From the NCBI GenBank assembly GCA_035048495.1, contig CM068553.1:22259190-22323189 (forward strand): a DNA stretch of 64,000 nt. The letters run 5' to 3'. Shown piece by piece: positions 9,958 through 22,267 of the stretch. Position 1 is the stretch's first letter; every line of letters starts with the position of its first letter. The translations under genes were made by a program, and so were the position numbers. Under the pieces are notes generated by a model. The model was not told the DNA's origin. It saw nothing but the letters and a program-made list of their open reading frames with translations, and searched no databases. The DNA comes from Euptelea pleiosperma. Its lineage: Eukaryota > Streptophyta > Magnoliopsida > Ranunculales > Eupteleaceae.

Positions 9958-11900
9958 CAACCCCCAACCAGCATGTTGTCAATCCTTGGCAATTAGTACA
10001 AGACACATGAGCTTAGAAGGGCCTGGAACATGCTGGAAAACTGGTTCTCATTACTTAGAAAAACTCTATTTTTGTCCATTCATTTTAAGGGTGTAAGTGA
10101 TCATTCAGAAATTAGAACTTAGTCAATAAAATGTAGCACATCTACTAGTAGATATTTGAACCAAAGATTACTCAGACTCAGCGTGTGTGTGTGCTCAACA
10201 TCATCCCTATCTGGCAGTCAGATTCTCTGATCACCTACAAGATTATATGCCTCAACCTCAATTCTCACTTGTATACCACTCAGAAGTAAATCACTCAGAA
10301 ATGGTTTTATATTTTTCTCTCAAGTTATATGTGAGGAGATAGATGTTTGAAACCGACAATATCTCATATATATTATCTAGAAATGAGGACACAAGATTCG
10401 AAGGATCTCATGATTGGAATGTCATATTACTTAGGAGTGTCGGATCAAACTCCATAGTTTCTCTCTTCTCCATTCTTCACATTCTGTGATGGTGCTAACC
10501 TGGAATCAAATAGGGCTTGCCCTGGGTTGTATAGAGGCTTAGGAAAAGGTTAAAAAGATGAGGGCATTCAGGGATTCGAAAGTTCTGAGAGGGCATCTTA
10601 CCGTTCTTTGCAGCATTTCCCGAGGGTGGTGACACCAATTCCTTGATTTATCTTTCTTCTACCTTTTTCACTCGATCATCTTTTTGACTTTTGTTCTACT
10701 TTCTTTTTCTATTTCTTTTTTTTTATTTCCTTTTTTATTTTCTTTTCATATTTCCTTTTTGCTTGATCCACTTGTTTTTCTTTTCTTTTCCTGCTTTCTC
10801 TTCATGGTGTGATCATACCAGAAATTCTTTTATCCCTCTCAAAAGTAGGTGTTTGAGTTGTGTTCATTTTGGGGATTGGATTTGTTTGATGGGTTATCAA
10901 GAAAAGGTTTTCATCATAATGCTCAAGAGGGTTTCTAATGGTGTAGATGTTAGGTAAGCCAAAAATGTTTGATTTGGGTAGAAAGATGGCCTATATTATT
11001 TTTTAGGTTTTATACTTTTATCTGTGATGTCTTGAATGGATATAGAGAATGTTCTTTTTGTAATAATCCGTCTTTGATGTCACTCCAAGTTCTATGACCA
11101 AAGCAAGGATTAATGAGATCTTATAAAGGAATAGTTGGGGACTAAAAGAAAGGTGAGTCATCTTGTGACTCAGAGTTATTTATATTCCTCAGAAGTGAAG
11201 AGCAGCTCAAACACTCACTGGGTTAGGTTTTCCACAGTTGTTCTTATTGGTTCTCTAGATCGTCCAAACTACAGATAGTTTTGATGTTGATTTGTGAAAA
11301 ATTCTTGCTGAATCTAAGTTTTCTAATAGTTTAACTCCACTATAGTATTCTTTCAAACTGAACAAAGAGCTAATAAGTGATTTTCTCAAAGTAGACATCC
11401 TTTTCAATGAACATACTTGGCGAAGAGTTTTGACTCATCATTGTAACGATTTTTGAAAACATTTTGGAAATCAACAAAGACACCTTTAAAACTCTGAAAA
11501 TCACCACAAAATACATCTTCTCCTCTTTTTTAATTTTTTTTTGAAAGTCACATGAGTTTTTGGTAAAGTACCCACCTCTAACCAAAATATTGCACTGTCC
11601 TCGGTGCGCATGACCGGGACAAATAGTGAAAACGATAAGTTCATGATGCGAGTGTAAAGGAAGGGTTTTACCAATTCTGCTGGATATCAACAGTGGGAAG
11701 TACTAGAGTAGTGCCAGAGTGATGGTACCCGCGTGGGCAGAAAATGTAGCAGTGATAACGACAATGCATGCGACTCGTGAGACTTTAAGAATACCAGAAT
11801 TGCCTTTCTGAAAGTGCTAAGTTTTACGTCTTCAGCTAGACACAACGGGGGTAACAAGCACCCCCAACCAAGTTGGAGCACAGGAGATTGAATTTGATCA
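9958..11900 (-). other. Element C polypurine tract and 3' UTR
   Basis: The complement of the polypurine tract is at 9958-9969. The remainder is the 3' UTR of the family: antisense open frame on the plus strand at 10691-10957 (88 codons, tail aligned with E), TGAGTCA/TGACTCA dyad at 11154-11172, T-rich tract near 11527, a degenerate polypurine-like motif near 11570 and the post-pol hairpin at 11847-11865. No env-like gene is seen. Confidence 0.8.
11847..11865 (-). other. Post-pol hairpin of C
   Basis: GGGGGT/ACCCCC, a 6-bp stem with a 7-base loop, lies just past the pol stop (complement of TAA at 11901-11903). The seventh pair found in other copies is lost (A opposite C). Confidence 0.6.
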
Positions 11901-14900
11901 TTAGTCGACATAGACAGGATTGATGAGATCGATCTTAGAAGTCTGAATGAACAATACGTCAAGTTCATGGAACTACTTTAGACGCTGCCCATTGACCTAG
12001 AAAGAGGAGTGATCATTGGGATCCTCAATAGTGATTGCCCCAAAGGGCGTGACTGCTGTGACCGTATAGGAACCGGTCCACCTATACTTCAGTTTCCCAG
12101 GGAAGAGATGAAGACGGGAATTATAAAGAAGGACCTTCTGTCTTGGATGGAATTCTTTTATGAGGATGCTCTTGTTATGTATCCACTCCATTTTTGCTTT
12201 GTAATTCTTGGACAAGTTGTAGGCATCATTTCTAAGTTCTTCTAACTCATTCATTTGAAGTTTCCGCTCCTCTCCTATGCTTTTTAGCTCGAAGTTGAGC
12301 TTCTTAATGGCCCATAGGGCATGATATTCAATCTCTACCGATAGGTGACAGGGTTTCCCAAAGACTAGACGATAGAGAGATATATTGAGTGGGGTCTTGT
12401 AGGCGTATCTGTATGCCCATAGAGCATCAACGAGTCGACTACACCAGTCTTTACGTGTAGTATTGACTGTCTTTTCCAAGATCTGCTTGATCTGACAATT
12501 AGAAACCTCTACTTGACCACTAGTTTGCGGATGATAAGCTAGGACAACCTTGTGGGTTACCCCATACTTTTCATTAATTTCTCGAATATCCTATTGCAGA
12601 AATGGGTGTCCCCATCACTAACGATGGCCTAAGGGGCACCGAACCGGGCGAAGATGAACTCCTTAAGGAATTTGAGCACTACTTTGTGGTCATTGGTCTT
12701 GGTGGGATTAGCCTTTATCCATTTGGATACATAGTCTACCGCAAGGAGAATGTACTCAAAACCATAGGAAACCAGAAAGGGACCCATGAAGTCGATGCCC
12801 CAGATGTCAAATATTTCATCGACCTGGATGGGAGTGAGGGACGTCATGTTCTTCCGGGATAAGCGGCCTAGATGCTGGCAATAATGACATGTTTTGCTGA
12901 AGATGTGGGCATCTTTAAATAGTGTCGGCCAGTATAATCTGCATTGCAGCACTTTTTCTGTAGTTTACTTAGTGCTAAAATGATCACCACAAGGTTGGTC
13001 ATGACACGAGGACAAGATATTGAGTTGGTTCGACTCAGGGACACAGAGACGAATGATCTATCAGGACAGTATTTATATAAATAAGGGTCATCCCAAGAGT
13101 AGTACTTAACTCTTGTTAGGAATTGGCTTTTGTCTTGTTTTGACCAGTGTGAAGGCATTTCTTCGGTAAGAAGGTAGTTGACAATGTCAGCATACCATGG
13201 ATTAACGGAGATAGCGAATAGTTATTCGTGTTGAAAGACTCATGGATGGGCTGGGTGTCGAAGGATGACTCTAAAGTCAGTCTAGACAAGTGATCAACCA
13301 CTACATTCTCAGTTTCTTTCTTGTCCTTAATCTCGAGGTTGACTTCCTGCGGTAATAAAATCCATCGGATTAATTGAGGCTTGGTTTCCTTTTTTGACAT
13401 GAGATAATGAAGGGCTGCATGATCAGTGTACACTACCACCTTAGTGGCTAAGAGGTATGGATGAAATTTATTAAGGGCGAAGACTACCGCCAGGAGTTCT
13501 TTCTCAGTGGTGGAGTAATTCATTTGGGCAGAGTTAAGAGTTTTGCTCGCGTAGTAGATCACGTGTGACCTTTTGCCAACTCTCTGCCCTAGAATGGCTC
13601 CTAATGCATAGTCAGAAGCATCGCACATTACCTCAAAAGGTAGAGTCCAGTCGGGGGGATGGATAATGGGTGCAGAAGTGAGCTTAGATTTGAGACGCTC
13701 AAATGCCTTGACATAGTCAGCATTAAAATCGAAAGGACTATCTTTAGCCAGAAGATAGGACAGAGGTCGAGAGATTTGAGAGAAGTCCTTTATGAATCGC
13801 CTATAGAATCCTTTATGTCCCAGAAAGGACCAGATGTCACGCACGAACTTAAGAATGGACAAGGTCGTGATGATATCGATTTTAGCTTTGTCGACCTCAA
13901 TGCCCTGATGGGAAATGACATGTCCTAGAACTATGCCCTTCTTCACCATGAAGTGACATTTCTCCCAATTGAGGACAAGTCGCTTTTCCTTACACCCTTG
14001 AAGTACGAGCCCTAGATGGTTGAGACAATTATCAAAGGATGACCCAAAGATCGAGAAGTCGTCCATAAAGACTTCGAGGAATTTTTCCACCATGTCAGAG
14101 AATATGCTCATCATACACTGTTGAAAGGTCGCGGGTGCATTGCAGAGGCCAAAGGGCATGCGCTTGTAGGCAAAAGTGCCAAAGGGACAGATAAAAGTTG
14201 TCTTCTAGTGATCCTCAGGGGCGATGGGTATTTGATTATACCCTGAGTAACCATCAAGGAAGCAGTAATAAGAGTGACCTGCTAGTCTCTCGAACATCTA
14301 GTCTACGAACTGTAACAGAAAATGGTCTTTCTTAGTGTTGGTGTTGAGTCGTCGGTAATCAATGTAGACTCTCCACCCTTTCTTTAGGCACTGGGTGACC
14401 ATTTCCTTGTTCTCATTTTCCACCATGGTGAATCCTACCTTTTTAGGTATGACTTGACTAGGACTCACCCATTTGCTGTACAAGATGGGGTAGATGATAC
14501 CCGCATCTAACAGTTTAAGGACCTCATCCCGGATTACTTCCTTTAAGACAGGGTTCAACCTCCTCTGGTGTTCTTGAGAGGTCTTGGATTCTTCCTCGAG
14601 ATAGATGTGATGTTGGCACACTGAGGGGTCTATGCCTCGAATATCATCTATAGTCTACCCTATCGTAGATTTGTGCTCGTTGAGCAACTCGAGATGTTTC
14701 TTACATTCACTCGCAGACAAAGCGGAAGCAATAATGACAGGGTAGGTTTTCTTAGGACCAAGATAGGCATAGGAAAGATCTATAGGAAGAGGCTTGAGCT
14801 CCAATTTCAAAGCAGATGGAGTGGATGAATGTGTCTTAGAAGACACGGATAAAAGAGGTTTTACCTCGGTAGGTAAAGGAAAGATAGGTTCTCTGGCCAT

Positions 14901-15051
14901 GGTTATTAGAGCCTCGAACTCGATGAGTGGAGTGGGGATATCTATCAGTAGAGCAGTCTCCAAAAGATTGGTGAGATCAGAAATGGCTGACTCTGTTGCA
15001 AAGTCAGCCCCAAAGTGTGCTAGACACTGTTTAAGAATATCTTCGGTGGAG
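11901..15051 (-). pseudogene. gag-pol: Element C pol, 3' two thirds of the polyprotein (degenerate)
   Basis: Reading from right to left, the fragment holds the protease-RT linker (about 14963-14655), RT (14621-13640, with [10 protein letters not shown] and FMDD visible at about 14140-14060), RNase H (13640-13230, [10 protein letters not shown] and [12 protein letters not shown]), the integrase zinc domain (about 13060-12890) and core (12952-12500), and the C-terminal region ending at 11901. The integrase [12 protein letters not shown] block with its glutamate is still readable near 12510-12540. Several stops and frame changes separate the pieces (for example at 14160-14300 and 12870-13160). 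The fragment stops at 15051, where solo LTR D interrupts the sequence just after the protease, and continues at 17610 and 59208. Confidence 0.88.
15047..15051. repeat. Left TSD of solo LTR D
   Basis: TGGAG precedes the LTR and is repeated exactly at 17610-17614. Joining at this point restores the C gag-pro register as compared with A near 1370. Confidence 0.95.
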
Positions 15052-16082
15052 TGAAAGTAGGTATTTTCCGCGTCGTTGGTTACGGAAACCCTAGAATCAA
15101 CACATTTTTTAATTTATCCGAGACATTTAACCTGTAAAATGAGCAATTTTGCACAGTGGCTCGTGTCGGATGTCGATCCGCACTCGGGATTAATCAAATT
15201 AGAGCAATAAGGAACATAAAATAACAGAATTTTGTCAAACTCGAATCAAAATAAACTTTATTTCTTGAATTCAACTGTAACTTACAATTAAAACATGAGA
15301 TAATTAATCTATAAAACAATAAACCTAAATTAAGTAGAGAGAGAAGATAGATGGCCTAGAGAGAGAAATAGAAATTAGAGAGAAAATAAGGAAGAAAAAG
15401 ATAAAGAGGAGAAGAGAGAGAAAGTAGAGAGAGAAAAATGGAAGAAACTAGGGAGAGAGAGCTAGAGAAAGAAACTAGAGAGGATGGAAGAAAAGAGAAA
15501 GTGAAGAAACTTACCACTTACCGGATAGATCGCATCGGCCTAGATCGCACGGTCTAGGTGAAGGTGGTTTAGGACATGATGGAGCTGAAGATACCCTTTT
15601 TTTTTTTTTCGGAGTGGTTGGGTCGTCGGCCAAGGAGAGAGTCCAAGGAGCATCTATGGTGGAGGACCTTGGTGCATGGAAGTCGGGGTGGTCTTCTTGA
15701 ACGGTGCACACGTAGGAAGCGATACACCCCACTAGTTGAGGCACCACGTGGTGGCTGGCCAAGAGGAGATCTACCTCTTGAGTTAGAAGGACAGTCCGTG
15801 AGTGGGAAGAGAAGGCAGTGACGGTGCATCAGAGGAGGAGGAGGAGATCAGGCAGTGGAGAGGAGAGGAATCAGCAGGCGGTGCATATGCTGCAAGGTGG
15901 TGATGCGTGAGGAGCTCGCGGTTGAGGAGGTGAGAGATCGCCGGAAGTTGAAGCAACCGAACTTGCTGGTTCATTTTCAGGCGAAGGAGCAGCCATTCTT
16001 CAATGGAGGATGAAGCATGAAGATGGCAATGGTGGAGGCGCTGTTGCAGGTGGGCTGAGGAGGGCGGTTCGTGACGTGGTGG

Positions 16083-16430
16083 CCGGAGTTGCAGGCTGCA
16101 ACTCCGGTAAGAAAATGCAACAAGAAGATGTGTGGCCCGTGGCAGCAAGCTCTGCTGCGCACAGGCGGAAGGGGGGAAGTTTTAGATGAAGGAGAAGAAG
16201 AAGGAGACAGCAGCAAGAGGCGGAAGCAGACACGGTCGGAGTTCTGCAACTCCGGCCGGTAGATGAAGGTGAAGAAGACGGTGATGGGGTTTTAGGAGCT
16301 GCAGGCCGTTGCAGGCCGTTGTAGGCCAGACCAGTAGCGTGGGTTGCCACTAAAGTGGCTGAACTGAGCAGGATGTGAGTGGTCTCGAGTTGGACACCTG
16401 CTGGCCGGAGTTGCAGACCTGCAACTCCGG
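16083..16430 (-). repeat. Leader inverted repeats of D
   Basis: Two copies with 11-bp arms CCGGAGTTGCA/TGCAACTCCGG: 16083-16107 (spacer 3) and 16405-16430 (spacer 4). A shortened copy lies at about 16236-16257. All are on the U5 side of the candidate promoter. Confidence 0.75.
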
Positions 16431-16588
16431 CGAAAGAAGATAGGGAAGAAGAAGAAAGAAGAAAAAAGAAAAGAAGAAGAAGAGGAGGAAAGAAGGAGAG
16501 AATGAAGGGGAGAACGTGGGGAAGGAGAGGAGGAGAGGGGAGAGGGATTAGGGTTCGAACGAACCCTTCTCCCTCATCTTATAAAGCT

Positions 16589-16614
16589 CCCTATTTCCAT
16601 TAATGGAAATAGGG
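16589..16614. repeat. 26-bp perfect palindrome in D
   Basis: Half-site CCCTATTTCCATT is followed by its exact complement. It is identical to the palindrome in A (7484-7509) and J (27578-27603), and TTTATAAG flanks it on the downstream side in element orientation. Confidence 0.85.
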
Positions 16615-17609
16615 TATTTTTTGAAAATAAAAAATATATAATTTAAGTAAAAACCTACTTTTCTATGGGGAATCTCCCCAATTAGTGGACCCCCCATTTA
16701 ATTAAAATTATTTTTGAAATTCGCGGGGTCCACTAACTGGTCGGACAGCGGGTCGATGATGATGGGCCCGACTACTGGCCCACATGGACTGATGATGTCC
16801 ATCGTCTCACAAGCTGATGTGACAGGCATTCTGAAGGCGATCGGATGGATGGTGACTTGATTGGGACCCAGATTGGTAGATCGACGGATCTAGAGAGATC
16901 CAACGGTCCGATTGAAGATCCAACGGTCCGATGGAAGATCCAACGGTCAGAAAGCTAAGGGAGATGAGATAGAGCTGATAGGCAGGAGTTCTGGGGTTAG
17001 GTCAGTAGATTCGAGGATCGAGAGATGAAGAGAGAGAGAGAATAAGGAGAGATGAGAGAAAAAGTATCAAAAAAAATGGAAAAAAGCACTGGCGGAGGGT
17101 CTGGAACCCTGGTCTTCACTGTGACCATCCTCACGCTTCTCCAGTAGAGTCGACCATCATTCTTTGCTGACTCATGTGGCTTTAAACGCTTTGGTCCGTC
17201 TCTTGGTCATTGGCTCTCCTACTCTCTTCGTTCTTTGGGCCGGCTTTTTGGTCCTCTTATTCAGCCCATATTTGGCCCATATCTTCTAGTTATAGCATGT
17301 GGGCTTGTTAAGCTTTGATAATGGGCTTTCATGATCGATTTGGACCCACAAGTCTCGAAAATCGTCCCATCGGGGTTTCCTGCGACAGAAGAAGCGCGTA
17401 ATGAGACTTTATCAGAACGGCTTAATATTTAGACTTCCGAAAATGTGTTTAATGCATGCAAATATACCATTTCGTCCAGAAAAGTGTGTTTTACGCAATG
17501 AGATAGACTCTTACGTAGAAAAGTGGATAATTAGAGTAGTTTTACGTAGGAGAGTGCGATAACGCTAACAGGATAAGTGCTTAAAATAAGCACTTTTGAG
17601 CGAATATCA

Positions 17610-17666
17610 TGGAGTCTAGGATTAGGCTCTCAACGGCACACATTTTATCGGCCACATTGCGATCGG
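17610..17666 (-). pseudogene. gag-pol: Element C gag-pro sliver between D and E
   Basis: Fifty-seven bases of C lie between two insertions: the D target repeat (17610-17614), 47 bases of protease-RT linker coding sequence (compare A at about 1321-1372) and the E target repeat ATCGG (17662-17666). It links the C fragments at 15051 and 59208. Confidence 0.88.
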
Positions 17667-20305
17667 TGAAACTAGGGCTTTTCAATCATTGAGAGAATGA
17701 CCCTAATTCCAACACATTTGTAATTGATCCGGTTCTTAAATCCTGTAAAATTTTTGATGTTTGTATAGGAATTCGTGTCAGATGTCGATCCGTACTCGGG
17801 ATTAATCGGATTAGTGCTTCAAAGTACTTCAAATGATGAATAATTTCACAAAAAATGCTGCCAACATATTGTTAAGGAGATGAGAAGGATGAGTTTCTTT
17901 TTTTTAAAACAAATTTTTGATTTTTAGAGAGAGAAACTACCGCAATTAATAAGAGCATAAAAAAATATAAAGAAACAAATTGCTAATTAAATTCATTAAT
18001 CTGAAAATTCTTACAAGGCTTGAATAAAACTATGTAATAATCAAAACTAAACTAGAGAGCGAATAGAGAGAATAATAAGAGAGAGAAGCCAATCTTAGAG
18101 ATAGAAACTAGAGAGATAAGGTAACTTAAAGAGAGAACGTGTTACCTTGATGGTTGGAGGTGCATCTAGGTTAGTATTATGGAGGACAGCAACCCAAAAG
18201 TGAGAAGATAAGGGGTGCATTGAGTGCACCAGCCATGAGATAGACCCAAGGAATGATTAGGACTTTCGAATAACAAGTCGTGAAGGCGTGTGGCAGATTG
18301 ATGGGTCGTTATACCATGGTTAATGATGAGGTGGATGAGACACTGGGGGGCATGGTGAACCAATAAGGAAGGATAATGGTGTGGACGGTAATGCAACCAG
18401 TAGCAAGGGAGACGTCTTCCTCTCTTCTTCTTCTCTTTTTTTTTCTATTTTTTTTTCTTTTTGTTTCTTTTTTGGGAGAGAAGAGGATGACGGCTTGCAA
18501 AGGGTTGTAGGTCGTGATCTTGCTGGAGAAGACGAGCTTGTCTCCTTGCAAGCTATGGTGGTTTTGGAATCGTTGGTAAGAAGGGGGGGCAAGCCATGGA
18601 TCGTGGTAAAAGGAGGCTGCTAGAGGTGGCGGTAGGAGGTGATGTTGGAGCAGCAGGCGGTGATGGAGAGATGAGCAGTAGGTAGTCAAGAAAGAAAACC
18701 TGCAACTCGAAGTTGCAGGTGGTGGAGGCTTGAGGAAGAGTGATAGAGAGGGGCATGGGGCTGCTACTGCAACAAGGCAGCAGGCGTCAATGGAGGCTGG
18801 GGCAAAAGGGAGGTACGGTCTCCTCTCCTCTTCCCTTCTTCTTCTTCTTTTCTTCTTCCTTTTTTTTTATTTTTTTTCCTGTTTTGTGAGAAGATGAAGA
18901 CGGCAACTCGGAAAGAAAAAGGAGAGAGGGGCGGTAAGAGAATGAAAGAGATTGGGGCTTAAGGGTTTTTGGAGGAAACGTGGAGAGGAGTTGAGAGGGA
19001 GAGAATGAGGATACGTGTTGTGACGGCTTGCCCTCTTAGGGTTTATTCCCTTTGCTATTTAAACGTGGAGCTCCCTCTTCATGGAAACCATGGGCCCCTC
19101 TTTTAAGAGAGGGAGAGATATCAGTGGCCAAGATTTCAGCCCTTTTCTTTTAAAAGAAAGAGAGGTTTAATTCTCCTTTTGCCAAAAATGGGAAGTTACC
19201 TCTTTGTGAGAATATGTCCACCCCTTGCATGGATCCCTCCAATCACATTAAACATGTTTTCACAACTTTCCTTCGTTTGTTAAGTCATTCCCCTTTAAAA
19301 AGATATTTTTGCAGTGCTTTTTAAACTGTTTTTAAAAAATCTTCCTTTTCAAAGAATCTTTCAAAATATCATGTTCAAACTTAGAATCTTTGTGAGAAAA
19401 AGGGTCGATCTCATTTTAGAAACTGTGGGGTCCACCTTAAATCAAGCAAGGATGTGAGGTGGGTCCACTAAGTGGCTAGGCCGTGGGTCACAGATGACTA
19501 AGCGCATATTTTAGCTCGACTTTGGCCCATATGATTTGAACATGGAATGATGAGGGCCATTGGATTCTACTATAATGTGATGGATGATTGGAGGGATAAT
19601 CTACTGGTGATCGGATGGTAGACTAGGATGGTAATGATCGCATGGATCATCGGACAGTGGAGATGGGCCAAGGTAGGCCGTAGGATCAAGTGATTGTGAA
19701 AGGAGATAGGATTGGATGGATGATATTGAGAGTATAGAGCGAATGAGGGTTTAGAGAGAGGAGAGAGAAAATACTACAAAATAAAGAGAAAATGCTAGCG
19801 GAGGGTTTTAAACCCTGATCTCTGATTTGGTCTTTTGCATGCTTTACCAACTGAGCAAGTCCTTCTCTTGTGTTAGTTGATAAGCTTTAATCTCCTTAGT
19901 CTCTTCTTTGAGGGCTTGTCCCTCCTTCTCTTCTTAATCGTCTCTCGGGCTTTTTCGACTCTCTGGCTCTTCCAGCGTTTGGCCTACATCTTCTTGTCCT
20001 AGCCCACTGGTTTTTGAGCTTTGATCATAGGTTCTGGCAGTCAGTTGTGGGCCTGCATTTCATCAAAATCGTTCAATTAGTGCTACTACGATAGAAAAAT
20101 TGCGTAATGAGAATGACTTCGCATGTGGGTTAAATAAATACGTATGAATGCATGCAAATATACCATTTTAACCAGAAAAGTGTGTTCTACATAATGAGAA
20201 AAATTTTTATGTAGAAATGTTGATAAAAAAGGTAATTTTACGTAAGAGAGTGTGACAACGCTAGAAGGATAATTGCTTAAAATAAGCACTTTTGAGCGAA
20301 TATCA
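17667..20305 (-). mobile_element. 3' LTR of element E (2639 bp)
   Basis: A complete LTR from TGAAACTAGGG to AATATCA, followed by the polypurine-tract complement. The central part differs from the A/D/J type: it lacks the 26-bp palindrome and the 20-bp array, and instead of the usual leader repeat has an inside-out version, ACCTGCAACT-CGA-AGTTGCAGGT, at 18698-18720. The region 18400-18900 is a mix of T-rich and G-rich tracts without a real gene. Confidence 0.92.
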
Positions 20306-22267
20306 CAACCCCCAACCAGCATATTGCCAATCCTTGGCAATTAGTGCGAAATACATGAGCTCAGAAGGGCCTGGTACATGCTGGAAAATTGGTTTTCATT
20401 ACTCAGAAAAACTCCATTTTTGTTAGTTTATTTCAAGGGTGCAAGTGATCATTCAGAAATTAGAACTTGGTCAGTAAAATGTACCACAACTACTAGTGGA
20501 TATTTGAACCAAAGGTTACTCAGACTCGGCGTGTGTGTGTGCTCAACATCATCCCTATCTGGTAGTCAGATTCTCTGATCACCTACAAGATTATATGCCT
20601 GGACCTCAATTCTCACTTGTATATCACTCAGAAGTGAATCGCACAGAAATAGTTTTATTCTTTTCTCTCAAGTTATATGTGAGGAGATAGATGTTTGAAA
20701 CTGGCAGTATCTCACATACATTATCTAGAAATGAGGACACAAGATTCAAAAAATCTCATGATTGGAATGCTATATTACTCAAGAGTGTCGGATCAAACTC
20801 TATAGTTTCTCTCTTCTCCATTCTTCACATTCTGTGATGGTGCTATCTTAGAATCAAATAGGTCTTGCCCTGGGTTGTATAAAGGCTTAGGAAAATGTTC
20901 GAAAGATGAGGGTCTTCAGGGATTCGACAGTTCTGAGAGGGTATCTCACTGTTCTTTGCAGCACTTCCCGAGGGTGGTGACACCAATTCTTTGATTTCTC
21001 TACCTTTTTCACTTGTTCATCTTCTTGACTTTTGTTCTACTAACTTTCTTTTTCTGTTTCTCTTTTATTTCCTTCTTTCTTTTCTTTTTATATTTCCTTT
21101 TTGCTTGATCCACTTGTCTTTCTTTTCTTTTCTTGCTTTCTCTTCATGGTGTGATCATACCGAAAATTCTTTTGTCCCCCTTAGAAGTAGGTGTTTGAGT
21201 TGTGTTCATTTTGGAGATTGGATTTGGTTGATGTGTTATCAAGAAAAGGTTTTCATCATAAGGCTCAAGAGGGTTTCTAATGGTATAGATGTTTGGGTAA
21301 GCCAAAAATATTTGATTTTGGGTAGAAAGATGGCTTATATCATTTTCTAGGTTTTACACTTTCATCTGTGATGTCTCGAACGGATAGAGAGAAGGTTCTT
21401 TTTGTAATGATCCGTCTTTGACGTTGCTCCAAGTCTATGACCAAAGCAAGGATTAATGAGATCTTACAAAGGAATAGTTGGGGACTGGAAAAAAAAGGTG
21501 AGTCATCTTGTGACTCAGAGTTATTTATGTCCTTCAGAAGTGAAGAGAGGCTCAAATGCTCACTGGGTTAGGTCTCCACAGTTATTCTTCTTGGATCTCT
21601 AGATCGTTCAAACTACAGATAGTTCTGATGTTGATTTGTGAAAAATTCTTGCTGAATCTGAGTTTTCTAAGAGTTTAACTCTACCGTAGTATTCTTTAAA
21701 ACTGAACTAAGAGCTAATAAGTGATTTTCTCAAAGTAAACATCTTTTTCAATAAATAGACTTTGCGAAGAGTTTTGACTCATCATTGTAACGGTTTTTGA
21801 AAACACTTCTAAAATCAACAAAAAGACACCTTGAAAACAGTCCGAAAATCATCACAAAATGCATCTTTTCTCCCATTTTTCTCATGTTTTTTTTTTTTTG
21901 TTTTTTTTTTTGAAAGACACGAGTTTTTGGTAAAGTACCCACCTCCAACCAAAATATGGCATCGTCGTCGGTGCTCATGAGCAGGATAAATAGTGAAAAT
22001 GATAAGTTCATGATGCAAGTGTGAAGGAAGGGTTTTATCAATTCTGTTAGATATCAACAGTGGGAAGTACCAGAGTAGTGCCAGAGTGATGGTACCTGCA
22101 TGGGCAGAAAATTAGAGTAGTGATAAAGATAATGCATGTGACTCATGAGACTCTAGGAATACCGGAAGTGCCTTTTCGAAAGCGTTAAGTTTTACGTCTT
22201 CAGCCAGACACAATGGGGGTGATAAGCACCCCCAACCAAGTTGGCGCATAGGAGACTGAGTGGGTCA
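20306..22267 (-). other. Element E polypurine tract and 3' UTR
   Basis: The polypurine complement is at 20306-20317. The region then holds an antisense open frame on the plus strand at 20991-21350 (119 codons, T-rich head, tail aligned with C, H and A), the dyad at 21499-21517, a T tract near 21888-21911, a polypurine-like motif near 21940 and the post-pol hairpin at 22215-22233. No sense ORF. Confidence 0.8.
22215..22233 (-). other. Post-pol hairpin of E
   Basis: GGGGGTG/CACCCCC, 7-bp stem and loop ATAAG on the plus strand, located 35 bases beyond the complement of the pol stop (22268-22270). Confidence 0.65.

Larger units (their letters stand above)
15052..17609 (-). mobile_element. Solo LTR D (2558 bp) with TSD TGGAG
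   Basis: A single minus-strand LTR, beginning TGAAAGTAGG and ending GAGCGAATATCA, lies between identical 5-bp repeats in the middle of the C gag-pro gene. There is no internal region, so unequal or intra-element LTR recombination removed it. It contains the 26-bp palindrome at 16589-16614, two strong CCGGAGTTGCA inverted repeats (16083-16107 and 16405-16430), a degenerate third near 16236-16257 and the 20-bp array at 16899-16949. The purine-rich left half gives many meaningless open frames. LTR type is as in A and J. Confidence 0.95.

Noticed and set aside
12602..12862. Plus-strand frame at 12602-12862, repeated at 22967-23203
   Set aside because: It is the antisense shadow of the integrase core in C and E. 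Its conservation follows from the coding strand.
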